Positions 12,324 through 21,379 of a stretch of DNA of 64,000 nucleotides are shown here, piece by piece (positions within the stretch are counted from its first letter, which is position 1; every line of letters begins with the position of its first letter). The notes beneath the pieces were generated by a model that worked only from the letters and a program-made list of their open reading frames with translations, was not told the origin of the DNA and did not search any database. Position numbers and translations under genes: made by a program. This DNA is from Chaetomium olivaceum (lineage: Eukaryota; Ascomycota; Sordariomycetes; Sordariales; Chaetomiaceae), in the NCBI GenBank assembly GCA_039881045.1, contig JAYWVB010000037.1:248001-312000 (forward strand), given 5' to 3'.

Positions 12324-12805
12324 TTTAAGACAGTACTATTTGGTATCTCAACGTTCCTCAACTGTCCTTACATAAACTCAACAAAGCTCGCTTAAGCAAG
12401 AGCAAAAGCTGGGTTGAGTGGCAAAGCCGACGGTACCGCATTCCTGAGTTCACTGCAACCCAAAGGCTTGGCTCCCACCTGCCTAACGGGTTCAGGAGAT
12501 GCAGTCATCCCTCAGCCCCTGTCGGCTTTCAATAGTAACACCAGGGGGGTCGAGCGCCTGTCCTTGCATAGGTATACACTAGACATTCTTTTGGCTCGGA
12601 TATCCCGTGCGGCTGTAGCCAAGTCTGACCGAGCGGGGTAAAATAGACATACACGGGAATCTGCAGATATCTCAAGGGCAACGTAACGAGGGACTATGGG
12701 ATATCGCCAGTCAAGCATTTAACCGCTTAGGGTGCCCACCAAAGTTACGACCAGTCCGTCCAGCCCACAATAGCAACTCCTTACCACCTACCAAGTACTA
12801 AGAAT
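12324..12805. other. Promoter region of the GMC oxidoreductase
   Basis: About 480 bases between the gene remnant and the GMC oxidoreductase start. No gene is recognised, and the short open frames overlap on both strands. Confidence 0.5.
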
Positions 12806-14728
12806 ATGATGCTTGTCTTAGGTCTCGCGTTACTGGGAATCGCAGTTGGTGTTTTAGCCACTGATGGTGTTGTATTTGACTTTGTGAGACAGATGCTCAG
12901 CGAGGTCTTCTTGACTGTAAACTAACTAGGAGTCTCTCCTTTACAGGTCATCATTGGAGGGGGTACGGCCGGGAATGCCTTGGCTGCACGGCTCAGTCGC
13001 GGATTGCCTCACAGAAGCATCCTCGTCATCGAAGCAGGTCCCGCCGCTTTGGACGAGCCAGGTATCAATATTCCCGGCCGCAAGGGCAGCACCCTAGGCA
13101 CCAAGTACGACTGGAACTTTACAACCGTGCCCCAGCCGCATCTCAATGGCCGAGTTCTCCCCGTCAATAGGGGAAAGGTACTTGGCGGCTCATCTGCCAT
13201 CAATCTGTTGGTGTGGGACCGGGCAGCCGCGGCAGAGTACGACCAGTGGGAGGAGGTCGGTAACCCCGGCTGGAACTGGAACTCGATGCTCAAAGCCATG
13301 ACCCGATCCGAGAACTATACTGGCCCGCCTCTTCGACCAGGGGCGGGCGAGACTGGGCCCGTCAAAAACCTTGTCAACCGAATGCAGCCAGTCTACCAAG
13401 ACGCCTGGATCCCAGCCGTCACACAGTCCTTCAACATCTCGGAAAACCACGACTCACTTAACGGGCAGCTGGTGGGGGTTACGTTCCAACCCACCAACAT
13501 CGATCCCACCAATTACACCCGCTCCTACAGTACCACCGCCTACCTGCCCTTGGCTGGGCCAAACTTGCAGGTCCTGACCAACACGCAAGTAGCAAAGATC
13601 AACTTTGCGAAACCGGGTTCTGGCCACAAAAAGAATGAGAAGAAGAACAAGCTCGAAAGGGCTATAGGCATCACTCTAGCCAACGGGACTGTCATCTCGG
13701 CCCGCAAGGAAGTGATCCTCTCCGCCGGGGCCATCCAGACACCCAACCTGCTGGAGATGTCAGGTATCGGCCAGCCCTCGGTTCTCAAGGCAGCCAAAGT
13801 TGACACCGTCATCAATCTCCCAGGGGTCGGCGAGAACTACCAAGACCACCCCCGTGTGCAGATCAGCTACCGACTCAGGCCAGGTTATGTTTCGAGCGAC
13901 ATCCTCAGATACAATGCCACCGCCGCGGCGCTCGAAATGGAAAAGTACCGTAGGAACGAAATGTCGTGGTATGACGACCGGCGCTTTGGCATGATCTTTG
14001 CCAACTGGAAGCAGATCGTTAGCAACGGCAACGACTCGGAACTCATCCACCTCGCCCGCCTCACGACCGACGCTGCTACATCATCGTCATCATCATCCAA
14101 AATCGACGTGGGCCACCGAAAAAAGCTAGAGCAACTCGCCAACCCCGCGATCCCGCAGATCGAGATAATTTACGGTGACGGGTACACAGGCCGTAACGGC
14201 TACCCGCCTCCCAACTCCCCCCACTTTGGCGAGAACTTCGTAACCTTCATCGTCGTCCTGATGCACCCGCTCAGCCGCGGCAGCGTGCACATCAACACCA
14301 GCGACCCGCTTGGCAGCAAACCGGTCATCAACCCGCGCTTCCTTGACAACGAATACGACATCCGCGCTTTCTTGGAAGCCGCCAAGTTCACCAGGCGTCT
14401 AGCGAGCACGGAACCGCTGCGCTCTCTCTGGAGTACAACAGCCGAAAGCGAGTTCGAGCCCGGCGTCGGGGCCGTCCAGACCGACGCGCAGTGGAGGGAG
14501 TGGGTCAAGGAGAACCTGTTCACCGTTTCTCACCCCTCTGGTACAGCGCCCATGCTGCCGCGGGATGAGGGGGGCGTGGTGGACAGCAACTTGGTGGTGT
14601 ACGGGACGTCGAATCTGCGGGTTGTCGATTGGAGCGTGATGCCGGTGCAGATCTCAGGGCATCCCCAGACAGCTGTTTATGGGATTGCTGAGCGGGCGGC
14701 CGAGATTGTGATGCGAGCGAATTCTTGA
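12806..14728 (+). CDS. Secreted GMC-family FAD oxidoreductase
   Basis: Exons are 12806-12883 and 12947-14728; the 63-bp intron has a GTGAGA donor, an ACTAAC branch point and an ACAG acceptor. The product is 619 residues. Residues 1-20 form a signal peptide (MMLVLGLALLGIAVGVLA). The FAD-binding Rossmann motif FVIIGGGTAGNALAARLS spans the intron. The second GMC signature (GKVLGGSSAINLLVW) follows, and the C-terminal active-site region contains HPSGTA (catalytic His) and SGHPQ. The family oxidises alcohols or sugars with O2 or quinones (CAZy AA3: aryl-alcohol, glucose or related oxidase/dehydrogenase). The substrate cannot be told from sequence. Length and motifs are complete, so the enzyme is probably active in the secreted fraction. 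Confidence 0.92.
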
Positions 14729-14803
14729 TAAGATTTACCCAGTTCTATCCACGGTAAATGAAAAGGACAGGAATGCAGACCTAATGTAAAGACATATTAT
14801 ATA

Positions 14804-14850
14804 ACGTACTTGCATAACGAAGCGCCCACCATAACGAAGCGCCCACTTTT
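14804..14850 (+). repeat. Left terminal inverted repeat with tandem 17-mer
   Basis: The 47 bases match the reverse complement of 16618-16664 without mismatch. Inside, cataacgaagcgcccac occurs twice back to back (14813-14829 and 14830-14846), followed by tttt. Tandem motifs of this kind are candidate transposase binding sites. Confidence 0.92.
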
Positions 14851-14910
14851 CCCGGACCTCAACCACTTTGTGTAAGTCAATTCAGCCACAACAGCTCAAA
14901 TCAATTGAAA

Positions 14911-16566
14911 CTACTCGGAGTCACTGTCTTCAGACATCTCGCAAACTACTTGACATGTCCGCGCATTGTGGCCGGGCTTCTTGCAGTTGCTGCAGAGCCG
15001 AATGCGTGGCCCACCCACTGTTATACAACCACTACTCCCTGACGTTTCCTCGCAGTCCTTATCACCAAGTCCCCGGTCAGCCATCAAACCCTTTGCCTCT
15101 TGTAAACTAAGTGATCCTCCTTCCTGCAGACGCGTTTTCTTTGTCCTACGGCGCTTGCTTAGTCGCTCATTTGCTGTACGAAGTTCCTGGGCCTCAGCTC
15201 GGAGTAACACCATTTCATGTGCCAATTTTGAGATGCTCTTGGCCTGCAAGTCGATGATGTCGAAAATGTGAGTCGGAGAGCTACCTTGATGGTTCTCGAT
15301 CTTCCGCTTGAGAGTGATGGAGCTCTTGGTCGCGTCGTACGCATTGGATGGGGTCTTCAGGGCCCAAGTCGAGGCTGTTCCGGGACGCGAGTTTGGAGGA
15401 GATGGGGTAAGTGGCTTAGGGTCGAGGCAAGAAACTACCAATTCAGGGTCAAAAGGAACAAGGCCAGTTGCTCTAAAGCCCGCTCGTATGTTGTTCGCTG
15501 TGATTGAAGCGTGAAATGCCTCGACAAACGCGTCGAAGAAGTCCTCCTTCGTAATGTGGGTGATCTGCATCCGCATCATCTGCTCAATCCGCTTGCCGTA
15601 CGAGGCCTTGAGCGGACTAAAACACCCAACATCAAGAGGCTGGAGAAAGTGGGAAGAATGGGGAGGCATGCAAAGTGTAACAATGTTGTTGGCCTTGCAG
15701 AAATCTTCGAAGTCGACCGAGTGGTGGCTTTCGTGGCCGTCAAGGATGAGCAGTCGATGTACCCCTCTCGTACGGCGTTTGGTAGCCTCGTCGAAATGTT
15801 TTAGCCAATCGAGGCCAATCTCATTTGTTGTCCAGCCATTCTCGCTTGTATGGACTCTCCATTCGGGCTGGAACCGGCTGTCCTGGTACCAAGGGAGGAG
15901 GTGGTTTTTCCCCTTGACGACAAAGTACGGCGGCACGACCCAGCCATCCGCACACACAGCTTGGATCACCGTAACCCACTCTCGATTGCCAGGCTGCTTT
16001 GTGCGAGGCCGTCCACGTCGCTCGGAGCTCGTCACGACCTTTGCACTCGAAAGTATGCCCATCTGGAACCCAGTCTCGTCGAAGTTGTAGATGTCCCCCT
16101 CTTGGATCGCGTATTTATCGATTACGTTGCGTACGAGCCGAAACCACGCGTTTACTACGTCGGGATCTTCGCATTGGGCTCTCTTGTAATCGATTCGGCG
16201 TCGGAAACGCGTCGTAACCTTGGAATGTCGCTTTACGAAACCGTTTGCCCATCGGGGTCCGACGCCCGACGCGCCGCGTGCGGCCCGAAGGCGATCGGCC
16301 ATTTCTCGAAGGTCCGAGAGCTGGGGCTGAAATCCTCGCGCATCAAGGTCGAGTACTCTCTCAAGAAGGACTTGCTCTTCAAAGTCAGTCAGTTTTCGAA
16401 GGTTGGCTGGTATTTCGCGTCGTGGTTGCTTTCCGGCGCGTCGGTCGCGGAGCGAGCTTCGTGAGACCTCGTAGATCGCAGAAGCTTTTCGGACAGAAAG
16501 TTTAGGGTCTTTCTTGAGAGCTTCAAGCGCAAGGATCATACGAGTTTCTTTTGGAAGAGATTCCAT
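14911..16566 (-). CDS. Pogo-like DDE transposase with C-terminal zinc knuckle
   Basis: A single 551-residue exon starting MESLPKETRMILALEAL. Residues 1-130 carry the psq-type and CENP-B-type helix-turn-helix DNA-binding regions (SVRKASAIYEVSRSSLRDR, then WANGFVKRH). The DDE_1 catalytic core follows with the expected acids: NFDETGF, LILDGHESHH and a third Asp in FLQPLDVGCF. A Lys/Arg-rich coiled stretch follows. The C-terminus has a CCHC zinc knuckle (CSNCKKPGHNARTC) and an acidic tail. The enzyme would cut and rejoin the element ends; the knuckle may help nucleic-acid binding. No stop or frameshift is present, and the length is normal for fungal Fot1/pogo-type transposases. Confidence 0.93.
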   Translation of the reverse strand: MESLPKETRMILALEALKKDPKLSVRKASAIYEVSRSSLRDRRAGKQPRREIPANLRKLTDFEEQVLLERVLDLDARGFQPQLSDLREMADRLRAARGASGVGPRWANGFVKRHSKVTTRFRRRIDYKRAQCEDPDVVNAWFRLVRNVIDKYAIQEGDIYNFDETGFQMGILSSAKVVTSSERRGRPRTKQPGNREWVTVIQAVCADGWVVPPYFVVKGKNHLLPWYQDSRFQPEWRVHTSENGWTTNEIGLDWLKHFDEATKRRTRGVHRLLILDGHESHHSVDFEDFCKANNIVTLCMPPHSSHFLQPLDVGCFSPLKASYGKRIEQMMRMQITHITKEDFFDAFVEAFHASITANNIRAGFRATGLVPFDPELVVSCLDPKPLTPSPPNSRPGTASTWALKTPSNAYDATKSSITLKRKIENHQGSSPTHIFDIIDLQAKSISKLAHEMVLLRAEAQELRTANERLSKRRRTKKTRLQEGGSLSLQEAKGLMADRGLGDKDCEETSGSSGCITVGGPRIRLCSNCKKPGHNARTCQVVCEMSEDSDSE

Positions 16567-16617
16567 TTTGTTGTGTGGAGAAAAGTGAGGATAGAGTTGG
16601 AAGGTTGTTAGGTGTAA

Positions 16618-16664
16618 AAAAGTGGGCGCTTCGTTATGGTGGGCGCTTCGTTATGCAAGTACGT
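16618..16664 (-). repeat. Right terminal inverted repeat with tandem 17-mer
   Basis: Reverse complement of 14804-14850, perfect over 47 bases. The 17-base motif occurs in opposite orientation at 16622-16638 and 16639-16655. Confidence 0.92.
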
Positions 16665-17975
16665 TTAATGAGCTTTCTATGACTTTAAGGGAAGAAAAAG
16701 GAGCGAGGACGTGGTCCCCAGTTTGGGCCACCTCTCCCCCTAAAACTGGGACCTCGCGGACAGTTGCCATTTGAACGGCAGAGTACTGGCTACTAATCTA
16801 AACAATGTTTGGCAGTTTATGTGATCATCCCCAGGGTAGTGCTTGAGTAGCGCCTGAGCAAGTTGTCGCGAGTGACTCGGGTTTGGTGAAGGCAACTTTG
16901 GGGTAATCAAAACAATGGGAGAAACACAACGCGCGAGCAACATAGATATCTAATAATCCGCGGCATGTATCCGATATTGCTCCCATAAACCTGAAAACCA
17001 TGGACTCAAACCTTGGAGTGCGTATTAACCATTCCAAGCTCAACAACGGTTACGATCGATCATTGGCTCCTATGCGGACAATTAAGCTTTTAATAGTTTC
17101 TTCTGAAGCCCCGTTTTATCACGGCTGTTGTTTCCCAACTTACCAAGAATGACAGCAGGGTGCCCTGCGGTTGGGGAGGATGGCGCTCTCGCGCGTATGG
17201 CTCCGGCTCACCCCCCAATGTGAGGTGAGCTGGGTGAGCTCGAGGTGAGCAAGGTGAGCCGGGGTGAGCACTCGCCGCTTTTGGCTCACCCGCTCGCGTG
17301 ACCCCTGCCAGAGCAGAGTATACATAAAAGCAGACAGACAACTTTAAAGGCAACCCCATCAAACCCCGGCCCATACGGCTGCATAATCTCCGCAAGCCGA
17401 CCGCCCTTTCGATGATGGCGAGGATGACAGGGTGTGGGTTTCCACATGATGAGATCCGCAGTTGACCGATGTGACTTGTTGGATCCAGGTGGAGAGGCTG
17501 TTGGTTCGATTGTTGGGGGCCAACGCGTGGGCGGAGATTTGATAGGCCTGGTGGAATCGGGGGCGGTTAAAACACCTTGGTGAGAGGGTCTGCAAGAAAG
17601 AGGGAAAAAGAAAGTACTACCAAAGGTTGTCCTTGTCTTCAGAGTTGATTTGTTCCTTTGATACCAAGCTGCTGTCTTCGTTCGCGCACAGGTAGCAGGC
17701 AAATTTACCCCATCTTCCAAAGGTCTGGCGCATCTTTGCTCGCGGTGCAGCTCGATGAACCCCGAGCGGCAAGCGCTTTGCGGCGCGGGCAGGGTAGCGA
17801 AATTACGCGGTAAAAAGCTGGCCGAAGTGCAGTGGGGGCAGCCTTCTTAAAGAACACCGCCTGCAACGCTCGAGGTCTATTTCTCGTTCCTGTCCTTTCG
17901 TTTCATTCCCGGAGCAGCCGCAAGGTGAAGATTTCTGCCGAGGGTAGGGAACCCCCTCGAGGCGCCGCGGCCATC
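16665..17975. other. Intergenic region with a phased motif array
   Basis: About 1.3 kb between the transposon and the Mid2-like gene. It holds the GGTGAGC array (17206-17290). Otherwise it has short overlapping minus-strand frames without recognisable motifs. The last 150 bases presumably are the leader of the Mid2-like gene. Confidence 0.5.
17206..17290. repeat. Seven copies of a GGTGAGC motif, five in near-helical phase
   Basis: GGTGAGC occurs directly at 17224, 17233, 17244, 17253 and 17263 (spacings 9, 11, 9 and 10 bases) and as its complement GCTCACC at 17206 and 17284, flanking the direct copies. Spacing near one helical turn would put all copies on one face of the DNA. It could be a protein-binding array or a small minisatellite. 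Confidence 0.7.
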
Positions 17976-19028
17976 ATGAAGTCAAACTCGATGGCTTATC
18001 TCTACCTACTCCTCCTCGGTGGCATAACAAGCCCGTCTTCTGCACAATCCCTGTCACAACGTACCTGCTACTATCCGAACGGCCAGGTCTCGCACGACGA
18101 CCACCCTTGCGATGAAGATGCCGAGCATAGCACCTGCTGTGGTGGTCCACCTACCGGTGCCGTCTGCCTCTCCAACAAGCTTTGCCAGGGGATAGACGGC
18201 CTGTTGAGTCGCGGGACATGTACGGACCCTACATGGACATCGCCGGACTGCCCCTCGTTTTGTGCCAGTCTTGACGGTCAGTAATGCTGCCCACAAGTGT
18301 AAACGGTGCGGCGGTGTTATCTGAGCTAACGACCACTGCCAATAGAGCAGAAAGTCGGTGGCTGGGCATTGGACCACTGCAGCAACAACTCGGGGGCCGA
18401 CGTGAATTGTTGCCATCAGGACTCACGGGACTGCTGTGATTCACAATGGAGCCTGTTGACCCTTGGGTCATCGCCACCATTCACCTGGGCTGGGTGGGAT
18501 GCTGCTACGTCGGATGGAGGGTACACTGTTGCCACGCCCCGGACGGCATCTATTCGGGACAGCTCGACCACCACCACCTCCGGGACATCGACCACATTAA
18601 CCACATCATCAACCACATCCGACGAGGCTTCCACAGCTGCTACCACGACCAGCCAAATCAGGACGCCGACAGTATCAGGGGATTCATAGCAAACCCAATC
18701 ATTCAGCAGCCCCAGTGCTGGGCCCTCGGGTCTGTCCACCGGTGCGCAAGCAGGCATTGGGGTTGGCGCGGCGGTAGGCGCTTTGCTCGTGGCGCTGGTG
18801 GCCTATTTGTGCCGGAGGCTGCACAAAAGCCATAGGCTGCTAGAGGAAGCCTTGAGCAACAATTGGGGCCCGGGGCACACGCAACCGCCTGCAGTCTATT
18901 ATTCCTCAGGATCCACCATGCCAATGGACCTCGTACCCAAACCGGAACTGACAGGGGAACATAGAGTTGTTGAAGTGGGCCTTTTCCCCCCCGAGACACA
19001 CGCTGAGCTGCCTGGGTGGCGAGCTTGA
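17976..19028 (+). CDS. Mid2-like cell-surface protein interrupted by an in-frame TAG
   Basis: Exons are 17976-18276 and 18346-19028; the intron has donor GTCAGT, a GCTAAC branch point and an ATAG acceptor. The order is: signal peptide (to about residue 25, ending SSAQ), a Cys-rich ectodomain (TCYYPNGQV, CCGGPP, CLSNKLC, more paired Cys), a Ser/Thr-rich stalk, one membrane span (GIGVGAAVGALLVALVAYLC) and a cytosolic tail ending at 19028. This is the layout of fungal Mid2/WSC-like wall sensors. An in-frame TAG at 18687-18689 sits in the stalk, 214 codons in, so the span and tail would be lost. The frame is otherwise unbroken on both sides. It is either a nonsense allele (CAG to TAG), a readthrough stop or a sequence error. 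Confidence 0.75.
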
Positions 19029-19772
19029 CGTTCCGTGTATCTTGTCTTCTAGCGATACCCCAGGCCGGTGAATTGCAATTCGTATCCTAACCATCTCCGG
19101 CAGGTCAAGCTCGGCGTTTGGATAGTACCCCGGACCAATCAATAAGCGGAATACATGGTCAATGGAGGAGGAGCATGCGGTATGCTCAGGAAGGCCCAAC
19201 GCCAGGGAATTGAGCAAGTGATGATAATATGAGCACTCTGGGCACCCGGGGCTCAAAGTACTCGCGTATGGGACCATGAGCACTTTCATTACCTGAAAAT
19301 AGCTATTATATAGTCACCCGTTCTGGGGAGCTCTGGGAGTTCTTTAGTTAGTACTCACAACTACATTTCTTCTAGGGAAAAATGGGAGTTGGAAGTGCGG
19401 GGAGGTGGAAGCGGGGATGTTAGCCAAGGCCAAATTTCCAAGCAGGTCGGCCAATAACTTTCTGTAGCCCACCGTACTTCGGTCGCGAGCCACTTCCTTC
19501 ATACGTTTTATACCCTATTTGAATTGCGAGACAGCTACTCCCGTGTTATACGCCTGCCATCCCCGTGTTATTATACATTCGCTTCTATAACGCGAGCGTT
19601 ACTCCTTTATGTTACTACATAGGTAACGTAGTGATTACTGACGTACCTCTGTCACGCCGTTACCCAGGTAACCCTACCGTTACTCTATATATCAGTATCC
19701 CCTATACGCTACGTTTGCTCCTCCCCCTTTTTCTTTTGCTTCTTTTTGATTCAGGTCACATTCAGCGACGTC
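19029..19772. other. Intergenic region, AT-rich toward the right
   Basis: About 740 bases. The right half (19,540-19,740) is rich in GTTAC/GTTAT and their complements, giving many short inverted words. It leads into a pyrimidine-rich leader just before the next gene. No coding sequence is recognised. Confidence 0.45.
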
Positions 19773-21242
19773 ATGTCCTCCCAACTCCCCGACATTGATG
19801 ACCAGCTCGTCACGCCCGCCAACCCAGCACGGGAAGACCTCGATGGCATGGACCACACGCGATGCGCTGCTCTCCACAACTACCTCATCGACTACTGCCT
19901 CGCGGCTGATGGTCGGCTCAATGAAGCTGGCGAGGGCAGCCAGGCCAACTACTTCAGCACGTTCGGGGACGCGGCCGAGGCCGTCCGCCAACGGCTCCAT
20001 CCCTCGGTGGCCGACTTCCTCACCGCGGCACGCACTCCCAATTCTCCGCTCTTCTACTTTGTTGAAGGCATGCCAAGCCCTGACTGGGGCGACTTTAACG
20101 GCCTCTTTGCCAATGAGACGGCTGACCTCGAGGACGAACCCGAGGACTCGATCGTGCGCCTCTACTACTCCCATGCGGACGCCTGCGGCGGCGAGTCTGG
20201 CGGCGGCATGCTCTACCACCAGCGCCGCCACCTCGCCTGCTTCTTTGTACACCCAGACGACACCGAGTGTGCGTTCCCGGTAGACAGACATCCGCAGTGC
20301 TGGTATCCCCTAGAAACAATCCTCTCCCACTGGATAGCTTTGATCCGCCTCGGTAAGGTCGTCGCCTCTCCCAACGACGAAGAACCGGCGCTATACGGCA
20401 GCATCAAAATCGGGAACTGGGAGTGGCGGCCATATGGCGAGGGCCAGGTAGCCGGGTGCGTCGCGGCATGGGATCGGCTCTGCAGCGCTATCGAGGTGCG
20501 GCGTCGGCAGAGTAGCAGGGCCACGGTCGATGACGACTCGGACAATAACCGTCCTAGCGAGCCCTTACTTACATCAGCGGCCTTGGACGCAGCCAAGATC
20601 GCAAATCCGTCCTTCGTCTACGCTTTCCTAAGCCTCGCGCGCCGTCCCCGGTACATCCGCCAGATCGCACCAGGCCTCTCCCTCCCTCCCACGGACGCGG
20701 CCACGTTCGCCGCCGCCCAGCCCTTCGCCCACATACCCCGGCAGGTGCGCCATTGGAACGGCACCGAGCCGGAAGGGATCGTACCGCCCGTGTACCTATT
20801 CTTCAGCCACGCGGGCGCGCCGCAGGTCGACGTCTCCGACTGGCGGTCTTCGTTCCGCGGCCATTGGGAAGACGGGCACGGCGTCGCGTTCCCGTCGCGT
20901 ATACCGCCAGGCGTCTACAGCGAGTACGTTAACCGGGCCGAGCCCGAGGCGACTGAGGAGGCCTTCCGGATGCCGCTACCCTTCAGCCTGTACGGCGCAC
21001 GCCTCAGCAGCGGCGGCAAGGTTCGGAATATGGCGGCCGACGAGCTTTTTCAGCATGGGTTTAAGCCCTTTGGAGGGGACCCGAACCGGCCCCAGCGCCT
21101 GGAGCGTCTGCTGGGCCACTGGGCGGACCTGGTCGAGCGAGGCGTCTGGGCTGTCGGGCCACACGGCGTGGAGGGTTCAATCGAGGTGTTTAAGGATGCT
21201 ACAGTGAACTGGGCGGATTATACGATCCCGCCAAGCTGGTAA
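19773..21242 (+). CDS. Uncharacterised 489-residue protein
   Basis: A single long exon from ATG 19773 (MSSQLPDIDDQLV); an in-frame non-ATG region lies upstream. GC-rich third positions and no stops over 1.47 kb support a real gene. There is no signal peptide or membrane span. Features seen are an acidic region (LEDEPEDSIVRLYYSHADA), a Gly-rich/His segment and repeated Trp/Pro motifs such as CWYPLETILSHWIALI in the middle and RLLGHWADLVERG near the end. These look like a duplicated LxHWxxLxxxG motif. That motif resembles SMI1/KNR4-type or immunity-like folds only loosely, so I assign no function. It is convergent with the LysM gene, with 137 bases between the two stops. Confidence 0.7.
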   Translation: MSSQLPDIDDQLVTPANPAREDLDGMDHTRCAALHNYLIDYCLAADGRLNEAGEGSQANYFSTFGDAAEAVRQRLHPSVADFLTAARTPNSPLFYFVEGMPSPDWGDFNGLFANETADLEDEPEDSIVRLYYSHADACGGESGGGMLYHQRRHLACFFVHPDDTECAFPVDRHPQCWYPLETILSHWIALIRLGKVVASPNDEEPALYGSIKIGNWEWRPYGEGQVAGCVAAWDRLCSAIEVRRRQSSRATVDDDSDNNRPSEPLLTSAALDAAKIANPSFVYAFLSLARRPRYIRQIAPGLSLPPTDAATFAAAQPFAHIPRQVRHWNGTEPEGIVPPVYLFFSHAGAPQVDVSDWRSSFRGHWEDGHGVAFPSRIPPGVYSEYVNRAEPEATEEAFRMPLPFSLYGARLSSGGKVRNMAADELFQHGFKPFGGDPNRPQRLERLLGHWADLVERGVWAVGPHGVEGSIEVFKDATVNWADYTIPPSW

Positions 21243-21379
21243 CGTGGTTGTGGAAAAAGGACATTGTTGCGGTTCGAAAAGTCATGGCACCCCTACTCAT
21301 TCAGTACAATATGGATTGTAGACCAGTTCATTTTTGAAGTAAATGACTGTATGAGATAAACCTCTCAGTAGTAGGAAAA

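Larger units (their letters stand above)
14804..16664. mobile_element. Intact pogo-like (Tc1/mariner) DNA transposon
   Basis: An element of about 1.86 kb bounded by perfect 47-bp terminal inverted repeats, carrying one uninterrupted transposase on the minus strand. Each repeat contains a 17-bp motif twice in tandem. TA lies directly outside the left end; on the right a TA lies one base beyond the repeat, so the TA target duplication is imperfect by one base. With intact ends and an open transposase frame, it looks young and possibly active. Confidence 0.9.
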
